The translations under genes were made by a program, and so were the position numbers. Below the pieces are notes generated by a model that was not told where the DNA came from, did not search any database, and saw only the letters and a program-made list of their open reading frames with translations. This document shows positions 8,982 to 18,606 of a stretch of DNA of 64,000 nt, in pieces. Numbering within the stretch: position 1 is the stretch's first letter; the number at the start of each line of letters is the position of its first letter. This DNA comes from a bacterium (GTDB lineage Bacteria > Krumholzibacteriota > Krumholzibacteriia > JACNKJ01), in the NCBI GenBank assembly GCA_024231955.1, contig JAAEPZ010000764.1, positions 248,001 to 312,000 on the forward strand, written 5' to 3'.

Positions 8982-9457
8982 TGGAGTACATGTTCACCCC
9001 CTGGCGACGGAAGTATGTGGTTGACGGCGTGGCCGAGGAGGGTTGTGTCTTCTGCCGCCTGGCTGCCGATGAGAGTGCCCGCGACAGACTTCTGGAGACG
9101 GAGCACTGGTATCTCTGCCTCAATGCCTATCCCTACTGCAACGGACACCTGATGCTGGTGAGCAAAAATCATCTCAGGTGGCTCTCCGAGCTGTCGTCGG
9201 CTGCGCTGGCGGAGATGGCGCCGCTGCTGGCTCGAGCCGAGGCCGCACTGCGGCAGGCGTATGACCCCGAGGGTATGAACATGGGGATCAACTTTGCCGA
9301 TGCGGGCGGTGCCGGCGTTCCTGGACATCTGCACATTCATCTGCTGCCGCGCTGGGCGGGCGACACCAACTTCATGACATCCGTTGCGCAAACCAGAATC
9401 CTGCCCGAGAGTCTGGAGCAGAGTTTCGATCGCATCGAAAAAGCATTGGCGGGATAG
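8981..9457 (+). CDS. HIT family nucleotide hydrolase/transferase
   Basis: A 158-aa histidine-triad protein close to the Ap4A phosphorylase-like subgroup. CVFC at residues 22-25 suits the zinc site of that subgroup. The triad HLHIH lies at 116-120, with His118 as the likely nucleophile, followed by LLPRW, the family's usual tail. LNAYPYCNGHLMLVS matches the nucleotide-binding strand LNxYPYNxGHLMVxP. The ATG at 8981 overlaps the preceding stop. The natural substrate (a dinucleoside polyphosphate or AMP-lysine type) cannot be decided. Confidence 0.9.
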   Translation: MEYMFTPWRRKYVVDGVAEEGCVFCRLAADESARDRLLETEHWYLCLNAYPYCNGHLMLVSKNHLRWLSELSSAALAEMAPLLARAEAALRQAYDPEGMNMGINFADAGGAGVPGHLHIHLLPRWAGDTNFMTSVAQTRILPESLEQSFDRIEKALAG

Positions 9458-9460
9458 AGC

Positions 9461-9988
9461 ATGGCGGGACGCAGAGGGAAAAAACGGAGCGGCAAGGGGC
9501 GCGGTCGCCGTGTTGGCGGCATCGTCCTGGCGGGTTCATTTATCCTTTTGCTCCTGTACTCGCTGGCGTTGCGTTACGATATTGGACTGGACGATATCGG
9601 GAGATTACTGGAGCGTGATGGAGGCGAAACATCTCCGCCCGCGTCGGTATACAGCCCACCGGCGGAGGTCGTAAGCGAGAAGAGCGGCGAGGAGCCGCTG
9701 CGGTTGCAGATTCTCAATGCCACCGGCATCAAGGATCTGGCGCTCCAGACCGGGGAGAAACTGAGACTCTGGAATGTGGATGCGGTCGACAGGGGCAACG
9801 CCCCTTCATGGCCGTTCCCCGAAACAATGCTGATAGTCCGCAATGGCCACAGACGGGCTATTTACGAACTGGCCAGAAAACTTGACGGAATTCCGGTCGT
9901 CATCCAGCGCAGACCCGATCTGATGCTGGACGGAACGCTCATTCTAGGGCATGATTGGGAAAAGTACAACTGGCCCGCGTCCAACTAG
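9461..9988 (+). CDS. Membrane-anchored LytR_C domain protein
   Basis: A 175-aa protein with a basic N-terminus, one membrane segment (about residues 19-39) and a C-terminal LytR_C domain starting near LRLQILNATGIKDLA (about residue 80). The domain keeps the pattern of an initial I.NATG turn, a central V..GN strand and a closing LILGHDW (family: I.IGxD). The domain occurs at the end of LytR-CpsA-Psr proteins and alone in many FCB bacteria, where its role is unknown. The catalytic LCP domain is absent. It is 3 bp from the HIT gene and probably co-transcribed with it. Confidence 0.78.
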   Translation: MAGRRGKKRSGKGRGRRVGGIVLAGSFILLLLYSLALRYDIGLDDIGRLLERDGGETSPPASVYSPPAEVVSEKSGEEPLRLQILNATGIKDLALQTGEKLRLWNVDAVDRGNAPSWPFPETMLIVRNGHRRAIYELARKLDGIPVVIQRRPDLMLDGTLILGHDWEKYNWPASN

Positions 9989-10017
9989 CGGGCGGCCAGC
10001 GGCAGAAGAGGTAGCGA

Positions 10018-10287
10018 ATGTCCCTGACTCGCAAATCGGTTAAGATGATCGTGCTGAGTATCCTGCTCGGAATCGCTGTGGGTACTCTGGTTGGCGATCT
10101 CCTCGGGTTGATTCTGCCCGAGGGCATCCCGCGGGATGTCCTGACCTACGCCAAGAGCTTCACACTGGAGCCGGTTACGCTCAATCTGCTGGTTTTCAGC
10201 ATAACCTTTGGTGTCAGCATCAAGTTCAATCTGCTGGGAATTCTGGGGATATTCATCATGATTCAGTTGCTGAAGTGGTCATGGTAG
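10018..10287 (+). CDS. DUF4321 membrane protein
   Basis: An 89-aa protein with two hydrophobic helices (about residues 8-30 and 57-85) and a short periplasmic loop. The layout LxIxLGxxxGxxxGxxxGxxLP then FxLxPVTLNLLVFSITFGxxxKFNLLG matches DUF4321, a small family of unknown function found mainly next to cell-envelope genes. AAGAGGTAGCG precedes the ATG. The 3' end overlaps the tatA-like gene. Confidence 0.8.
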   Translation: MSLTRKSVKMIVLSILLGIAVGTLVGDLLGLILPEGIPRDVLTYAKSFTLEPVTLNLLVFSITFGVSIKFNLLGILGIFIMIQLLKWSW

Positions 10288-10604
10288 CGTTCATCGGCGG
10301 CATGGGCGGGCAGGAGATTCTGATGATTCTGGCGGTGGCGCTGGTAATCTTCGGACCAAAGCGGATTCCCGCCATCGCCAAATCGTTGAGCAAGATCACT
10401 CTGCAGGTCCGGCAGGCGAGTCGTCAGTTCCAGCGCGAGATCTACAGCAATCTCGATCCGGAGGAGATAGTCCGCAAAGCTACCCGGGAGGGGGAGCCGA
10501 TGGGGAGTGGTGAGGTGGACGATTTGTATCGTCGACAGGAGAACCGGGATCAGGACGCGACAGAGCCTGCGGACAGCCCTCGGGAGGGGGAGCAGACCAA
10601 GTAA
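10281..10604 (+). CDS. tatA: Sec-independent translocase component TatA/TatB
   Basis: A protein of about 107 aa with one N-terminal membrane helix (EILMILAVALVIFGPKRIP), the hallmark FGPKxxP hinge, then an amphipathic helix and a charged, disordered tail. This is the layout of TatA/TatB/TatE, which form the pore or the receptor for folded Tat substrates. The tail length of about 70 residues does not separate TatA from TatB. The start is at 10281 or the GTG at 10275; both overlap DUF4321. No tatC is in the window. Confidence 0.85.
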   Translation: MVAFIGGMGGQEILMILAVALVIFGPKRIPAIAKSLSKITLQVRQASRQFQREIYSNLDPEEIVRKATREGEPMGSGEVDDLYRRQENRDQDATEPADSPREGEQTK

Positions 10605-10631
10605 CCGCCTGAGATATCAGGAGAAAAATAG

Positions 10632-10659
10632 ATCCCCCTCGGGCATGCCCGGGGGGGAT
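10632..10659. terminator. Strong hairpin between convergent genes (proximal to tatA)
   Basis: ATCCCCC(T)CGGGC pairs with GCCCG(G)GGGGAT around a two-base loop at 10632-10659. On the minus strand it is followed by CTATTTTTC, so it can act as an intrinsic terminator in that direction and as a stabilising 3' stem for the plus-strand transcript. Confidence 0.65.
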
Positions 10660-10697
10660 TCTCGTTGAGCTGGATCGCAAGTCGATCCTCAAAAGGA

Positions 10698-10725
10698 AGA
10701 GGGCCCGGCGCAGGCCGGACCCTCT
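10698..10725 (-). terminator. Terminator of the ppiD-like gene
   Basis: AGAGGGCCCGGC (10698-10709) pairs with GCCGGACCCTCT (10714-10725) with one non-Watson-Crick pair and a four-base loop. Reading the minus strand, TCCTTTTGA follows. It lies 30 bp beyond the minus-strand stop at 10755. Confidence 0.7.
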
Positions 10726-10754
10726 TTGGATACTCTTGTTGCTGCGAACGGTCG

Positions 10755-12590
10755 CTACCGGCGACTGTAGTCGTAGTAGTACTGATCACGGAAATCCTCG
10801 ACCTCGTACTTCTCCTTCATCTCGGTCAACCAACTCGCAAGGTAGACCTGCTGCGCGGCGTTGCGCAACTCCTCCAGAATCTTGTCATGTTCGTTCTGGA
10901 AGATGGATTTGTCGGACGGAGTCTTGGTCAGCACCTCCAGGGCGAAGAAACCCTGACTGGTCTCGATCACACCGGATACTTCACCCGTGTTGAGCATATG
11001 AGCCACGTTCTGGAAAGCGGATTCGCCGCCGATGCCGGGGAGGTAATCGGCGCGGACGAACTCGGGCGTCTCTTTGAGTTCGTATCCGAGATTCTCGGCG
11101 GCAGCCTTGAGCGACAACTTGTCGCGCGTGCGCACACGCAGTACCTGTTCGATCTTCTCGCGGGCCTGCTTCAGCTGCTGATCCCGCTTCCAACCCGTCA
11201 GAACGCGATCACGCAGATCGTCGAAGTTGCCGGGACCTGCCTCCTCGATCGCCAGCAACTGCACTATGTAGTTGGCATCGCGCGAACTGATGTTGAAACT
11301 GACATCGCCGACCTTCATCTTGGCGACCCGGGCCTTGACCGCACTGTTGTAGCCCAGCCCCTCAATCGCTTCACGCTCCGCAAAGGGCGCGGGAGACAGC
11401 AGCTCGCAGTCGAACTGTGTCGTTGCCGTGGCCAGGTCGCTATCGAGTGCGGCGATACGCAGCGAATCGGTCAGTGAGGAGAGGCTGTCCTGGGTGGCGT
11501 AGCTCAACTCGACGCGCATCAGGATGTGACGTACACGCACCTCTTCGGTGGGACCATCCGTGCGATGCTCCTCAGTTTTGATCAGATGATATCCGAAATC
11601 GGAACGGATGGGTTCGCTGATCTCGCCATCACCAAGGGCAAAAGCCGCCTCGGTAAACAGGGGATCCATGCCGGTGCGGCCGATCCAACCCAGATCGCCG
11701 CCGCTCTCGGCGTTGGCCATATCCTGCGAGAAGTCGCGGGCGAGATCCTCGAAAGCCTTGCCGCCCGTGATTTCACCCTTGATGTACTCCATCCGCTGCC
11801 GGACATAATCCTCATCGGCGGCGCTGGGATCACGGGACAGTTTGACGGCCTGAATGGTGTAGCGCTCGGCCTGCTCGAATTGATCGGCGTTCTCGGCCAT
11901 CCAGGCGCGGAGAACGTCGTCACCCGGTTCCTCGTTCTCGAGGGTGATATCGCGCCACGGCTGGCTGACGTAGGCCACCTGAGCCAGGCCGAAACGACGC
12001 TCGAACTCACCGACTATGTCCCCTTCACCAATGTGAATGTTGGTCGAGTTGAGCTGCTGGAGGCGCTCACCGGGAAGTTCGTCGCGGATGATATCCTCGA
12101 AACGCTTCCAGTCGATATTGGGATTGTTCAACGCCTGATTATAGGTATCCCAATCGAAGTTGCCGGCCTCATCCATGAACTGATATTTCAGGAAATCCGG
12201 CGGATCGTGAGTCAGGACGTTGAGCACCTCTTCGTCGGAGATGACCAGACCGATGCGGGCGGCCTCCTGATCGATGATGGACTTGGCGACCATGCTCTCG
12301 AACACCTGGTCCTGAAGACGGAGGATCTCGTCATCGTAAACGCTCTGTCCCGCCTGACGGCCACGGGTGAGTTGACTGAGATTACGACGATAGAAATCAT
12401 CGTATTCGGCCAAGCTGATACCCACATCGCCAACCATGCCGACCCACTGTTGACCACGAGGGGCAGAGGTGCCGCAACCCGTGCCGGAATAATCCGCGCC
12501 CCAAACAAAGACCATGGAAAGGACGAAAGTGACGATTACAATTATGAAGACGTTTTTAACAAACTTGCCTTCGCGCATCTGGGTTAACAT
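10755..12590 (-). CDS. PpiD/SurA-like membrane-anchored peptidyl-prolyl isomerase
   Basis: A 611-aa periplasmic foldase. It begins MLTQMREGKFVKN, then one membrane anchor (about residues 14-32, ending VFVWGAD), a SurA/PpiD N-terminal chaperone region, and a rotamase (parvulin) domain recognisable by FEDLARDFSQD, GGDLGWI, EAAFAL and GYHLIKTEEH at roughly residues 230-340. A second, more divergent parvulin-like repeat follows (VRVRHILMRV... YIVQLLAIEE). The start at 12590 has AGGAGG eight bases upstream; the frame runs ten codons further without a ribosome site. It is transcribed alone, convergent with tatA and divergent from dnaE. It likely assists outer-membrane protein folding. Confidence 0.87.
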   Translation of the reverse strand: MLTQMREGKFVKNVFIIVIVTFVLSMVFVWGADYSGTGCGTSAPRGQQWVGMVGDVGISLAEYDDFYRRNLSQLTRGRQAGQSVYDDEILRLQDQVFESMVAKSIIDQEAARIGLVISDEEVLNVLTHDPPDFLKYQFMDEAGNFDWDTYNQALNNPNIDWKRFEDIIRDELPGERLQQLNSTNIHIGEGDIVGEFERRFGLAQVAYVSQPWRDITLENEEPGDDVLRAWMAENADQFEQAERYTIQAVKLSRDPSAADEDYVRQRMEYIKGEITGGKAFEDLARDFSQDMANAESGGDLGWIGRTGMDPLFTEAAFALGDGEISEPIRSDFGYHLIKTEEHRTDGPTEEVRVRHILMRVELSYATQDSLSSLTDSLRIAALDSDLATATTQFDCELLSPAPFAEREAIEGLGYNSAVKARVAKMKVGDVSFNISSRDANYIVQLLAIEEAGPGNFDDLRDRVLTGWKRDQQLKQAREKIEQVLRVRTRDKLSLKAAAENLGYELKETPEFVRADYLPGIGGESAFQNVAHMLNTGEVSGVIETSQGFFALEVLTKTPSDKSIFQNEHDKILEELRNAAQQVYLASWLTEMKEKYEVEDFRDQYYYDYSRR

Positions 12591-13101
12591 GCAAAGCCCT
12601 CCTAAAGCCCGCAAAAACAAAAAAACTGCCGGGGAGTTTTAGCCTGACCGCCCACGCCGAGGGCGGCAATATGATGAGAAGACAAAAGTTAGCACACAAA
12701 GAGCTATCTCGCAACGGGAAACCGTAAGACTGATGACTTGCATTGGACTAAACCGCCGGCGGATCCCGGAAATCGGGAGGGAGGGGGTTTTTCGAGCAGT
12801 AATTCCGGGATGTCGGACGCCAGTCTCAGATCATCAGTCCGGCAAGATGAAACGGACACATACTGTCGACGGATGGTTCGGGGAGGTCGAAAAGACTCGA
12901 CAATGGATTAACGTGGAATCCTGGCCGATGGTTGAGGTAATGATCACGTTGCTGAAGTGGCAGAGGCCGGTTTTTTCCCGTCGTGGCGCAGGAATGGGGG
13001 TTGTTGCGGGTCGGCAGAAAGGATAAAGTGCTGGCTGAGATGCCGTGCCCTCTGACCAAGTCTGGCGACATACCCTCATTGACATGCAGTGAAAGGTTCC
13101 G
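12591..13101. other. 511-bp divergent intergenic region, ppiD-like gene to dnaE
   Basis: No convincing gene, tRNA or repeat was found. A 97-codon plus-strand frame (12733-13026) has no homology that I recognise and no ribosome site. A weak promoter candidate for dnaE is TTGTTG (13001-13006), 17 bp, TAAAGT (13024-13029). The region must contain the promoter of the minus-strand foldase gene, but I see no clear box. Confidence 0.5.
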
Positions 13102-16100
13102 ATGAGCACTCCGTTCGTCCATTTGCACAACCACTCCGATTACAGCATCCTCGACGGTGCGCTGCAGATCAAGAAAATGGTGGCGGCCGCCGTGGAGTAC
13201 GGGATGCCGGCACTGGCCCTGACCGATCACGGCAACATGTTCGGGATCATCCAGTTCTATCTGGAGGCCAAAAAGGCGGGGATCAAGCCGATACTGGGGA
13301 TGGAGGCCTACTCGGTCAGGGGCGACCGTCATGAACGGGCGCGTGCGGACGGAACCCGTCAGGAGATCAACCATCTGGTGCTCCTCTGCCGCAATCTGGA
13401 GGGTTACAGGAACCTCTCCCGTCTTTCCAGTCTGGCCTACAAAGAGGGATTCTACTACAAGCCCAGGATCGATCGGGAATTGCTCAGGAAATATTCGGAC
13501 GGACTGATCGCCTGCAGCGGCTGCATCTCCGGCGAGGTCAACCGGCAACTGGCCAACGGCAACTACGATGAGGCAAAGGCCTCGGCGCTCGAGCTCCAGG
13601 AGATCTTCGGCGAGGGCAACTTCTATCTCGAGGTGCAGGATCACGGCATCCCCGAGGAGAAAGCCATCCGCGAAGGGGCGAAGCGGATGTCGGCCGAGAC
13701 GGGTATCCCCCTGGTCGCCACCAATGATTGCCACTACCTGCGCAAAGGGGATCACAAGGCGCACGAGGTGCTGCTCTGCATCAACACGGGCAAGGACCTG
13801 GAGAGCAACAGTTTCCGGATCGAGACCGAGGATCTCTATTTCCGCAGCGGCGAGGAGATGATCGAACTCTTCGCAGACATGCCCGAAGCGGTCGAGAACA
13901 CGTTGAAGATCGCAGACAAATGCGATGTCGAGCTTGAGCTGGGCAAGAACATCATGCCCAATTTTCCTCTGCCGGAGGGTTTCTCCACTCCGGAGTCCTA
14001 CCTGGCCGCCTTGACCGAGGAGGGGCTGGCGGAGCGATTCGGGGTGATCACCGCCGAGCACAGAGAGCGGATCAAGTATGAACTCGATATCATCAACAAC
14101 ATGGGGTTTCCCGGATACTTTCTGATCACGCGTGATTTCATCAAAGCGGCTCGTGATCGGGACATCGCCGTCGGTCCCGGACGCGGATCGGCTGCGGGCA
14201 GCCTGGTCTGCTACTGCCTGGGGATCACCGATATCGATCCCATAGAGCACGGCCTGCTGTTCGAGCGGTTCCTCAATCCCGAACGTGTGACCATGCCCGA
14301 TATCGATATCGATTTCGACTATGTGCGTCGGATAGAGGTCATCAAGTACGTCACCGAGAAATACGGGCAGGACAAGGTCTGTCAAATCATCACCTTCGGC
14401 ACGATGAAGGCCCGAGCCGTCGTGCGCGATGTAGGGCGCGTGCTCAAGATCCCCTATGGCGAGGTGGATCGCATCGCCAAAATGGTGCCTGAGGATCTCA
14501 AGATGACGATCGCCAAGGCGTTGGAGGTCAACTCCGAATTGCGCGAGTTGACGAAGAGCAACGAGCCCCATCGCTACAAGGATCTAATTGAGTACTGCCT
14601 GGTGCTCGAGGGGCAGGTGCGCCACACCTCGACTCATGCCGCCGGGGTGATCATCACGCCCAAACCGCTGATCGAACATGCGCCGATCTACGTGAACAAC
14701 AAGGGTGAAGTCACAACGCAGTTCGAGATGGGCATGGTCGAGACCGTCGGCCTGCTCAAGATGGATTTTCTCGGCCTGCGCACCCTGACCGTGATCGAGG
14801 ACGCCCTGCGGTTCATCAACGCCGGCAAGAGCAAAGAGGATTCCCTGCGCCCCGAGGATATCCCGCTGGATGATCCGCAGACCTACGAACTGCTGCGTCG
14901 CGCCGATACGATCGGCACCTTCCAGCTCGAATCCGCCGGCATGCGCAATGTCCTGCAGCGCCTGCAGCCTACGGTCTTCGGTGATATCGTCGCCACCAAT
15001 GCGCTCTTCCGCCCCGGTCCGATCGGCAGCGGCATGGTCGACGATTTCATCGACCGCAAGCGGGGGCGCAAACCCATCGAGTATCCCCATCCCGACCTGG
15101 AGGAGGTGCTCAAGGAGACCTACGGCACCATCGTCTACCAGGAGCAGGTGATGCGGATCGCCTCGATACTGGCGGGATTCAGCCTGGGACAGGCGGACAT
15201 GCTGCGGCGGGCCATGGGCAAGAAGAAGGTCGAAGTGATGGAGGAGCAGAAGGTGCTCTTCGTCGACGGTGCGGGCAAGAGGGGGTATGACCTCAAGCAG
15301 GCGGCGGAGATCTTCGATCTGCTGGCCTTCTTTGCGGGCTACGGCTTCAACAAATCGCACTCGGCGGCCTACGCGCTGGTCTCGATCCAGACTGCGTATC
15401 TCAAGACCCACTATCCCGCCGAGTACATGGCCGCCTGCATGACGAGCGAAATGTCCAGTACCGACCGGATCGTGGTCTTCATGAACGAGTGTCGGCAGAT
15501 GGATATCAAGGTGGTGCCGCCGGATGTGCAGCGGAGCTTCAGTGAATTCCGGGTGATCGACGGCGAGATCATCTTCGGCATGGGCGCGGTGAAGAATGTC
15601 GGTCTGGGAGCCATCGAGGAGATCATCCGCGGACGGGAAAAGGCGGGTTCATTCCGCGATATCTACGATTTCTGCGAATCGATCGATATGAGCAAGGTCA
15701 ACCGCAAGGTGCTGGAGTGTCTGATCGATGCCGGGGCCATGGACTCCCTCGGCCCCAACCGTCCCAGCCTGCACGCGGCCGTGCCGGAGGCGGTCGCCGC
15801 TTCGCAGAGCAGGCAGCGGGAGCGGGAGGCCGGTCAGTTCAACCTGCTCGACTGTCTCGAGGAGGCGGACCAGGAGCAGGTGCGCAAGAGCGTTACCGAA
15901 CTCAGGGATCTCGATGAGCGGGAGAAGCTGATGCGGGAGAAGGCCGTGCTCGGTTTCTTCGTTTCGGGACATCCTCTGGATTCGATGCGCGAGACCGTGC
16001 TGGCGATGCCGGTGCGCAACGCCGAGAGCATCAAGGAGTTGCAGGACGGCAAGGAGGTGCGGACGCTGGGGATCATCACCGGCGTGAAGCGGAAGATCGA

Positions 16101-16614
16101 CAGCAAAGAGCGGACGATGGCCTTTCTCACGGTGGAGGACTATCTTGGCAGTTACGAGGTGATCGCCTTCAGCTCGGTGTACGGCGAATGCGGCCACCTG
16201 CTGGTGGAGGATGCGATCCTGGGTTTCGAGGGGCGAAGCAACATCAAGGATGCGGGCGATGTGAAGATACTGCTGGACAAGGCGTTCACCGTGGATGATG
16301 CCCTGACCCAATGGCCGCGCAATGTGCATATTCATCTCAGGGAGGGGTGCGGAGCTCGTGAGCTGGACTCCATTCAAGAGGTGCTCAGGGAGCATCCGGG
16401 CGGGCGTGAAGTGCTGTTCCATACCGTGAATGGCGAAGGGCGTCCAATAACCGTCCGAGCCCGCAATACGCGTGTGGAGACGGGGATGTGGCTGACCGAA
16501 TTCCAGAGGGAGTATGCGGAGCAATTGCACTGTCGGTTCGAGGCCCGTCCCCATGCCGAGGTCAAACCACGCTGGAACAAGAACAACAACTGGTCACAGA
16601 AGGCCAAGGGCTGA
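13102..16614 (+). CDS. dnaE: DNA polymerase III alpha subunit
   Basis: A 1170-aa replicative polymerase catalytic subunit. The N-terminal PHP domain (VHLHNHSDYSILDGA, LTDHGNMFG) is followed by the PolIII palm with the catalytic motif MPDIDIDFDY (about residues 397-406), fingers, a helix-hairpin-helix region and an OB fold near LGIITGVKRKIDSK. QFNLL at residues 912-916 is in the place of the beta-clamp-binding motif (QADMF at 920-924 in E. coli DnaE). The length fits DnaE1. The ATG at 13102 follows GAAAGG. It is upstream of topoisomerase VI but separated from it by 225 bp with its own promoter. Confidence 0.97.
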   Translation: MSTPFVHLHNHSDYSILDGALQIKKMVAAAVEYGMPALALTDHGNMFGIIQFYLEAKKAGIKPILGMEAYSVRGDRHERARADGTRQEINHLVLLCRNLEGYRNLSRLSSLAYKEGFYYKPRIDRELLRKYSDGLIACSGCISGEVNRQLANGNYDEAKASALELQEIFGEGNFYLEVQDHGIPEEKAIREGAKRMSAETGIPLVATNDCHYLRKGDHKAHEVLLCINTGKDLESNSFRIETEDLYFRSGEEMIELFADMPEAVENTLKIADKCDVELELGKNIMPNFPLPEGFSTPESYLAALTEEGLAERFGVITAEHRERIKYELDIINNMGFPGYFLITRDFIKAARDRDIAVGPGRGSAAGSLVCYCLGITDIDPIEHGLLFERFLNPERVTMPDIDIDFDYVRRIEVIKYVTEKYGQDKVCQIITFGTMKARAVVRDVGRVLKIPYGEVDRIAKMVPEDLKMTIAKALEVNSELRELTKSNEPHRYKDLIEYCLVLEGQVRHTSTHAAGVIITPKPLIEHAPIYVNNKGEVTTQFEMGMVETVGLLKMDFLGLRTLTVIEDALRFINAGKSKEDSLRPEDIPLDDPQTYELLRRADTIGTFQLESAGMRNVLQRLQPTVFGDIVATNALFRPGPIGSGMVDDFIDRKRGRKPIEYPHPDLEEVLKETYGTIVYQEQVMRIASILAGFSLGQADMLRRAMGKKKVEVMEEQKVLFVDGAGKRGYDLKQAAEIFDLLAFFAGYGFNKSHSAAYALVSIQTAYLKTHYPAEYMAACMTSEMSSTDRIVVFMNECRQMDIKVVPPDVQRSFSEFRVIDGEIIFGMGAVKNVGLGAIEEIIRGREKAGSFRDIYDFCESIDMSKVNRKVLECLIDAGAMDSLGPNRPSLHAAVPEAVAASQSRQREREAGQFNLLDCLEEADQEQVRKSVTELRDLDEREKLMREKAVLGFFVSGHPLDSMRETVLAMPVRNAESIKELQDGKEVRTLGIITGVKRKIDSKERTMAFLTVEDYLGSYEVIAFSSVYGECGHLLVEDAILGFEGRSNIKDAGDVKILLDKAFTVDDALTQWPRNVHIHLREGCGARELDSIQEVLREHPGGREVLFHTVNGEGRPITVRARNTRVETGMWLTEFQREYAEQLHCRFEARPHAEVKPRWNKNNNWSQKAKG

Positions 16615-16642
16615 TAGTCGCAAGTGCAATAAAGACAATAAG

Positions 16643-16670
16643 TAGGCACCCCGTTTGAATGTCGTGCCTA
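16643..16670. other. Inverted repeat after dnaE
   Basis: TAGGCAC (16643-16649) pairs with GTGCCTA (16664-16670) across a 14-base loop, 29 bp after the dnaE stop. A second, wider pair (TCGGCTG with CAGCCGA) follows between about 16687 and 16724. No T-run follows either, so they are weak terminator candidates at best. Confidence 0.35.
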
Positions 16671-16750
16671 TGCAGAGGACCGGTGTCGGCTGAGGAGACT
16701 CGAGAGACGGGAGCGACAGCCGAGAAAGTGAATCTCAAGAAACCTTTCCT

Positions 16751-16780
16751 TTGACGCTTTTTCCGAACTTCAGCTAGACT
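16751..16780 (+). promoter_or_regulatory. Sigma-70 type promoter of the topoisomerase VI operon
   Basis: TTGACG (16751-16756), an 18-bp spacer and TAGACT (16775-16780) lie 60 bp before the top6B start. Both boxes are good, so topoisomerase VI is likely transcribed independently of dnaE. Confidence 0.65.
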
Positions 16781-16839
16781 GCCGTCTTGATTTGGGGCGC
16801 TGAGCCCGAATCTGACAGGATTTTCGCATCAGGAGTAAG

Positions 16840-18594
16840 ATGGCTAAACCCAAATTATACAAGAATGTCGTCCAGGAGGACACGCTGGATCTTTTCGGCG
16901 GCGGGACAACGGAGGTTGAACCCGCAACCGTCCCCAAGCCCGCTTTGGAGACGATTGGCAAAGAGGCGGATCCGCCCGTGCCCCCAGCGACGCCGAAAGG
17001 CAACGGGAACGCCAAGGCCCGTCGTGGAGGGAGCAAGCCCCGCAAGGGGAGCGCCGAGGAGCAGGCCAAGAAGCAGCGCGAGATTTCGATCAGCGAGTTT
17101 TTCACCAAAAATCGCCATTTGCTTGGCTTCGACAATCCGATCAAGTCGCTGTTGACTACGATCAAGGAGGCCGTGGACAACAGTCTCGATGCCTGCGAAG
17201 AGGCGGGGGTTCTCCCCAGTCTGAGGGTCGAGGCGCATCAGACGGCGGAGAACCGCTTCAAAGTGATCGTACAGGACAACGGACCCGGCATTGTGCGCGC
17301 GCAGATCCCCAAGATCTTCGGCAAGCTGCTCTACGGATCGAAATTCCACAATCTCAAGCAGAGTCGCGGTCAGCAGGGGATCGGCATCAGCGCGGCCGGG
17401 ATGTATGGCCAGTTGACCACGGGCAAACCGGTGCGGATCATCAGCCGGATTGGTCCACGAGCGCAAGCGCACCTGTACGAGGTGAAGATCAACACCAGCA
17501 AGAATGAGCCTATCGTCAGCCGCGATGAGATCGTGGACTGGGATGTCGATCACGGTACGCGAGTGGAGATCAACCTGGAGGCCTCATATAAAAGGGGCCG
17601 TCGCTCCATTGACGACTACCTCGAATTGACGGCAGTCGCCAATCCGCATCTGGAACTGTTCTATATCGAACCGGGTGGGGACGAGATTCACTATCCGCGC
17701 GTCAGCGACGAATTGCCCCACGAGGCCAAATCGATCAAGCCGCATCCCTACGGTGTCGAATTGGGTATCCTGATGTCGATGCTCGACAAGTCGAAGGCGC
17801 GCAACATCCGCAGCTTCCTGCAGGATGAATTTGCACGGGTGGGTCCGGGTATCGCGGATTCCATCATCGGGAACGCCATGCTCAAGCCCACCCTCAGGCC
17901 CAAGCGGGCCACACGGGATCAGGTGGAGCAGCTGCTCAAGGGGATCGCCGAGACCAAGATCATGAACCCGCCGACCAATTGCCTCTCGCCGATCGGCGCC
18001 GATGAGCTGGAGGCGGGGCTGGCCAAGGTCGTGGATGCGGAGTTCTACACTTCGATCTCACGCAAGCCATCGGTTTACCGCGGCAATCCCTTCCTGGTCG
18101 AGGCGGCTCTGGCCTGGAATGTTCAGGGTCAGAAGGCGGATGACCTGGCGGTCCTCCACCGTTTCGCCAACAGGGTGCCGCTGCAGTACCAGCAGGGGGC
18201 CTGTGCGATCTCGAAAAGCGTCATCAATACGGCCTGGAAGAATTATGGCCTGAGCCAGTCGCGTGGCGCTTTGCCCGCAGGTTCGCTGGTGATAGTGGTC
18301 CACATCGCCAGCGCCTGGGTGCCGTTCACCAGTGAGAGCAAGGAGGCGGTGGCCAGCTACCCCGAGGTGCTCAAGCAGATCAAGCTGGCTCTGCAGGATT
18401 GCGGACGGCAGCTGGGGATCTATATCAGAAAGGGCAAACGCCTGGCGGAGGCCCGCAAGAAGGCTGACTACATCAAGAGCTACATCCCGTATATTGGTGA
18501 AGCGTTGCGCGAGATCCTTGAGCTTTCCGAAGGGAAAGAGAAAGAGATCATAGAGACGCTTACCGATACACTCGAACGCAGCCGCAAGTTTTAG
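16840..18594 (+). CDS. top6B: DNA topoisomerase VI subunit B
   Basis: A 584-aa GHKL-ATPase subunit of a type IIB topoisomerase, which uses ATP to gate the passage of one duplex through another. The first 80 residues are a Lys/Pro/Gly-rich extension. The Bergerat fold follows: [14 protein letters not shown] with Glu110 and Asn114, DNGPG at 146-150, [11 protein letters not shown] and the lid GQQGIGIS at 178-185, all diagnostic for Top6B. The H2TH and transducer domains follow, with the conserved FANRVPL block near 445-455. The length is slightly longer than most archaeal forms because of the N-terminal extension. It is followed 12 bp later by subunit A. Top6 is typical of archaea and plants and sporadic in bacteria. 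Confidence 0.96.
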   Translation: MAKPKLYKNVVQEDTLDLFGGGTTEVEPATVPKPALETIGKEADPPVPPATPKGNGNAKARRGGSKPRKGSAEEQAKKQREISISEFFTKNRHLLGFDNPIKSLLTTIKEAVDNSLDACEEAGVLPSLRVEAHQTAENRFKVIVQDNGPGIVRAQIPKIFGKLLYGSKFHNLKQSRGQQGIGISAAGMYGQLTTGKPVRIISRIGPRAQAHLYEVKINTSKNEPIVSRDEIVDWDVDHGTRVEINLEASYKRGRRSIDDYLELTAVANPHLELFYIEPGGDEIHYPRVSDELPHEAKSIKPHPYGVELGILMSMLDKSKARNIRSFLQDEFARVGPGIADSIIGNAMLKPTLRPKRATRDQVEQLLKGIAETKIMNPPTNCLSPIGADELEAGLAKVVDAEFYTSISRKPSVYRGNPFLVEAALAWNVQGQKADDLAVLHRFANRVPLQYQQGACAISKSVINTAWKNYGLSQSRGALPAGSLVIVVHIASAWVPFTSESKEAVASYPEVLKQIKLALQDCGRQLGIYIRKGKRLAEARKKADYIKSYIPYIGEALREILELSEGKEKEIIETLTDTLERSRKF

Positions 18595-18606
18595 CGAGGA
18601 GCAGTT

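Noticed and set aside
11526..12587. A 353-codon plus-strand frame opposite the ppiD-like gene
   Set aside because: Complementary shadow of a gene with clear parvulin features and a good start. No motif is recognisable in the plus frame.
12733..13026. A 97-codon frame in the ppiD-dnaE gap as a possible small gene
   Set aside because: There is no ribosome site, no membrane or secretion signal and no recognisable family. The composition is arginine- and glycine-rich as expected for non-coding GC-rich DNA.
12826..14571. A 581-codon minus-strand frame across the start of dnaE
   Set aside because: Antisense to the PHP and polymerase domains of dnaE. GC-rich third positions keep the opposite frame open.
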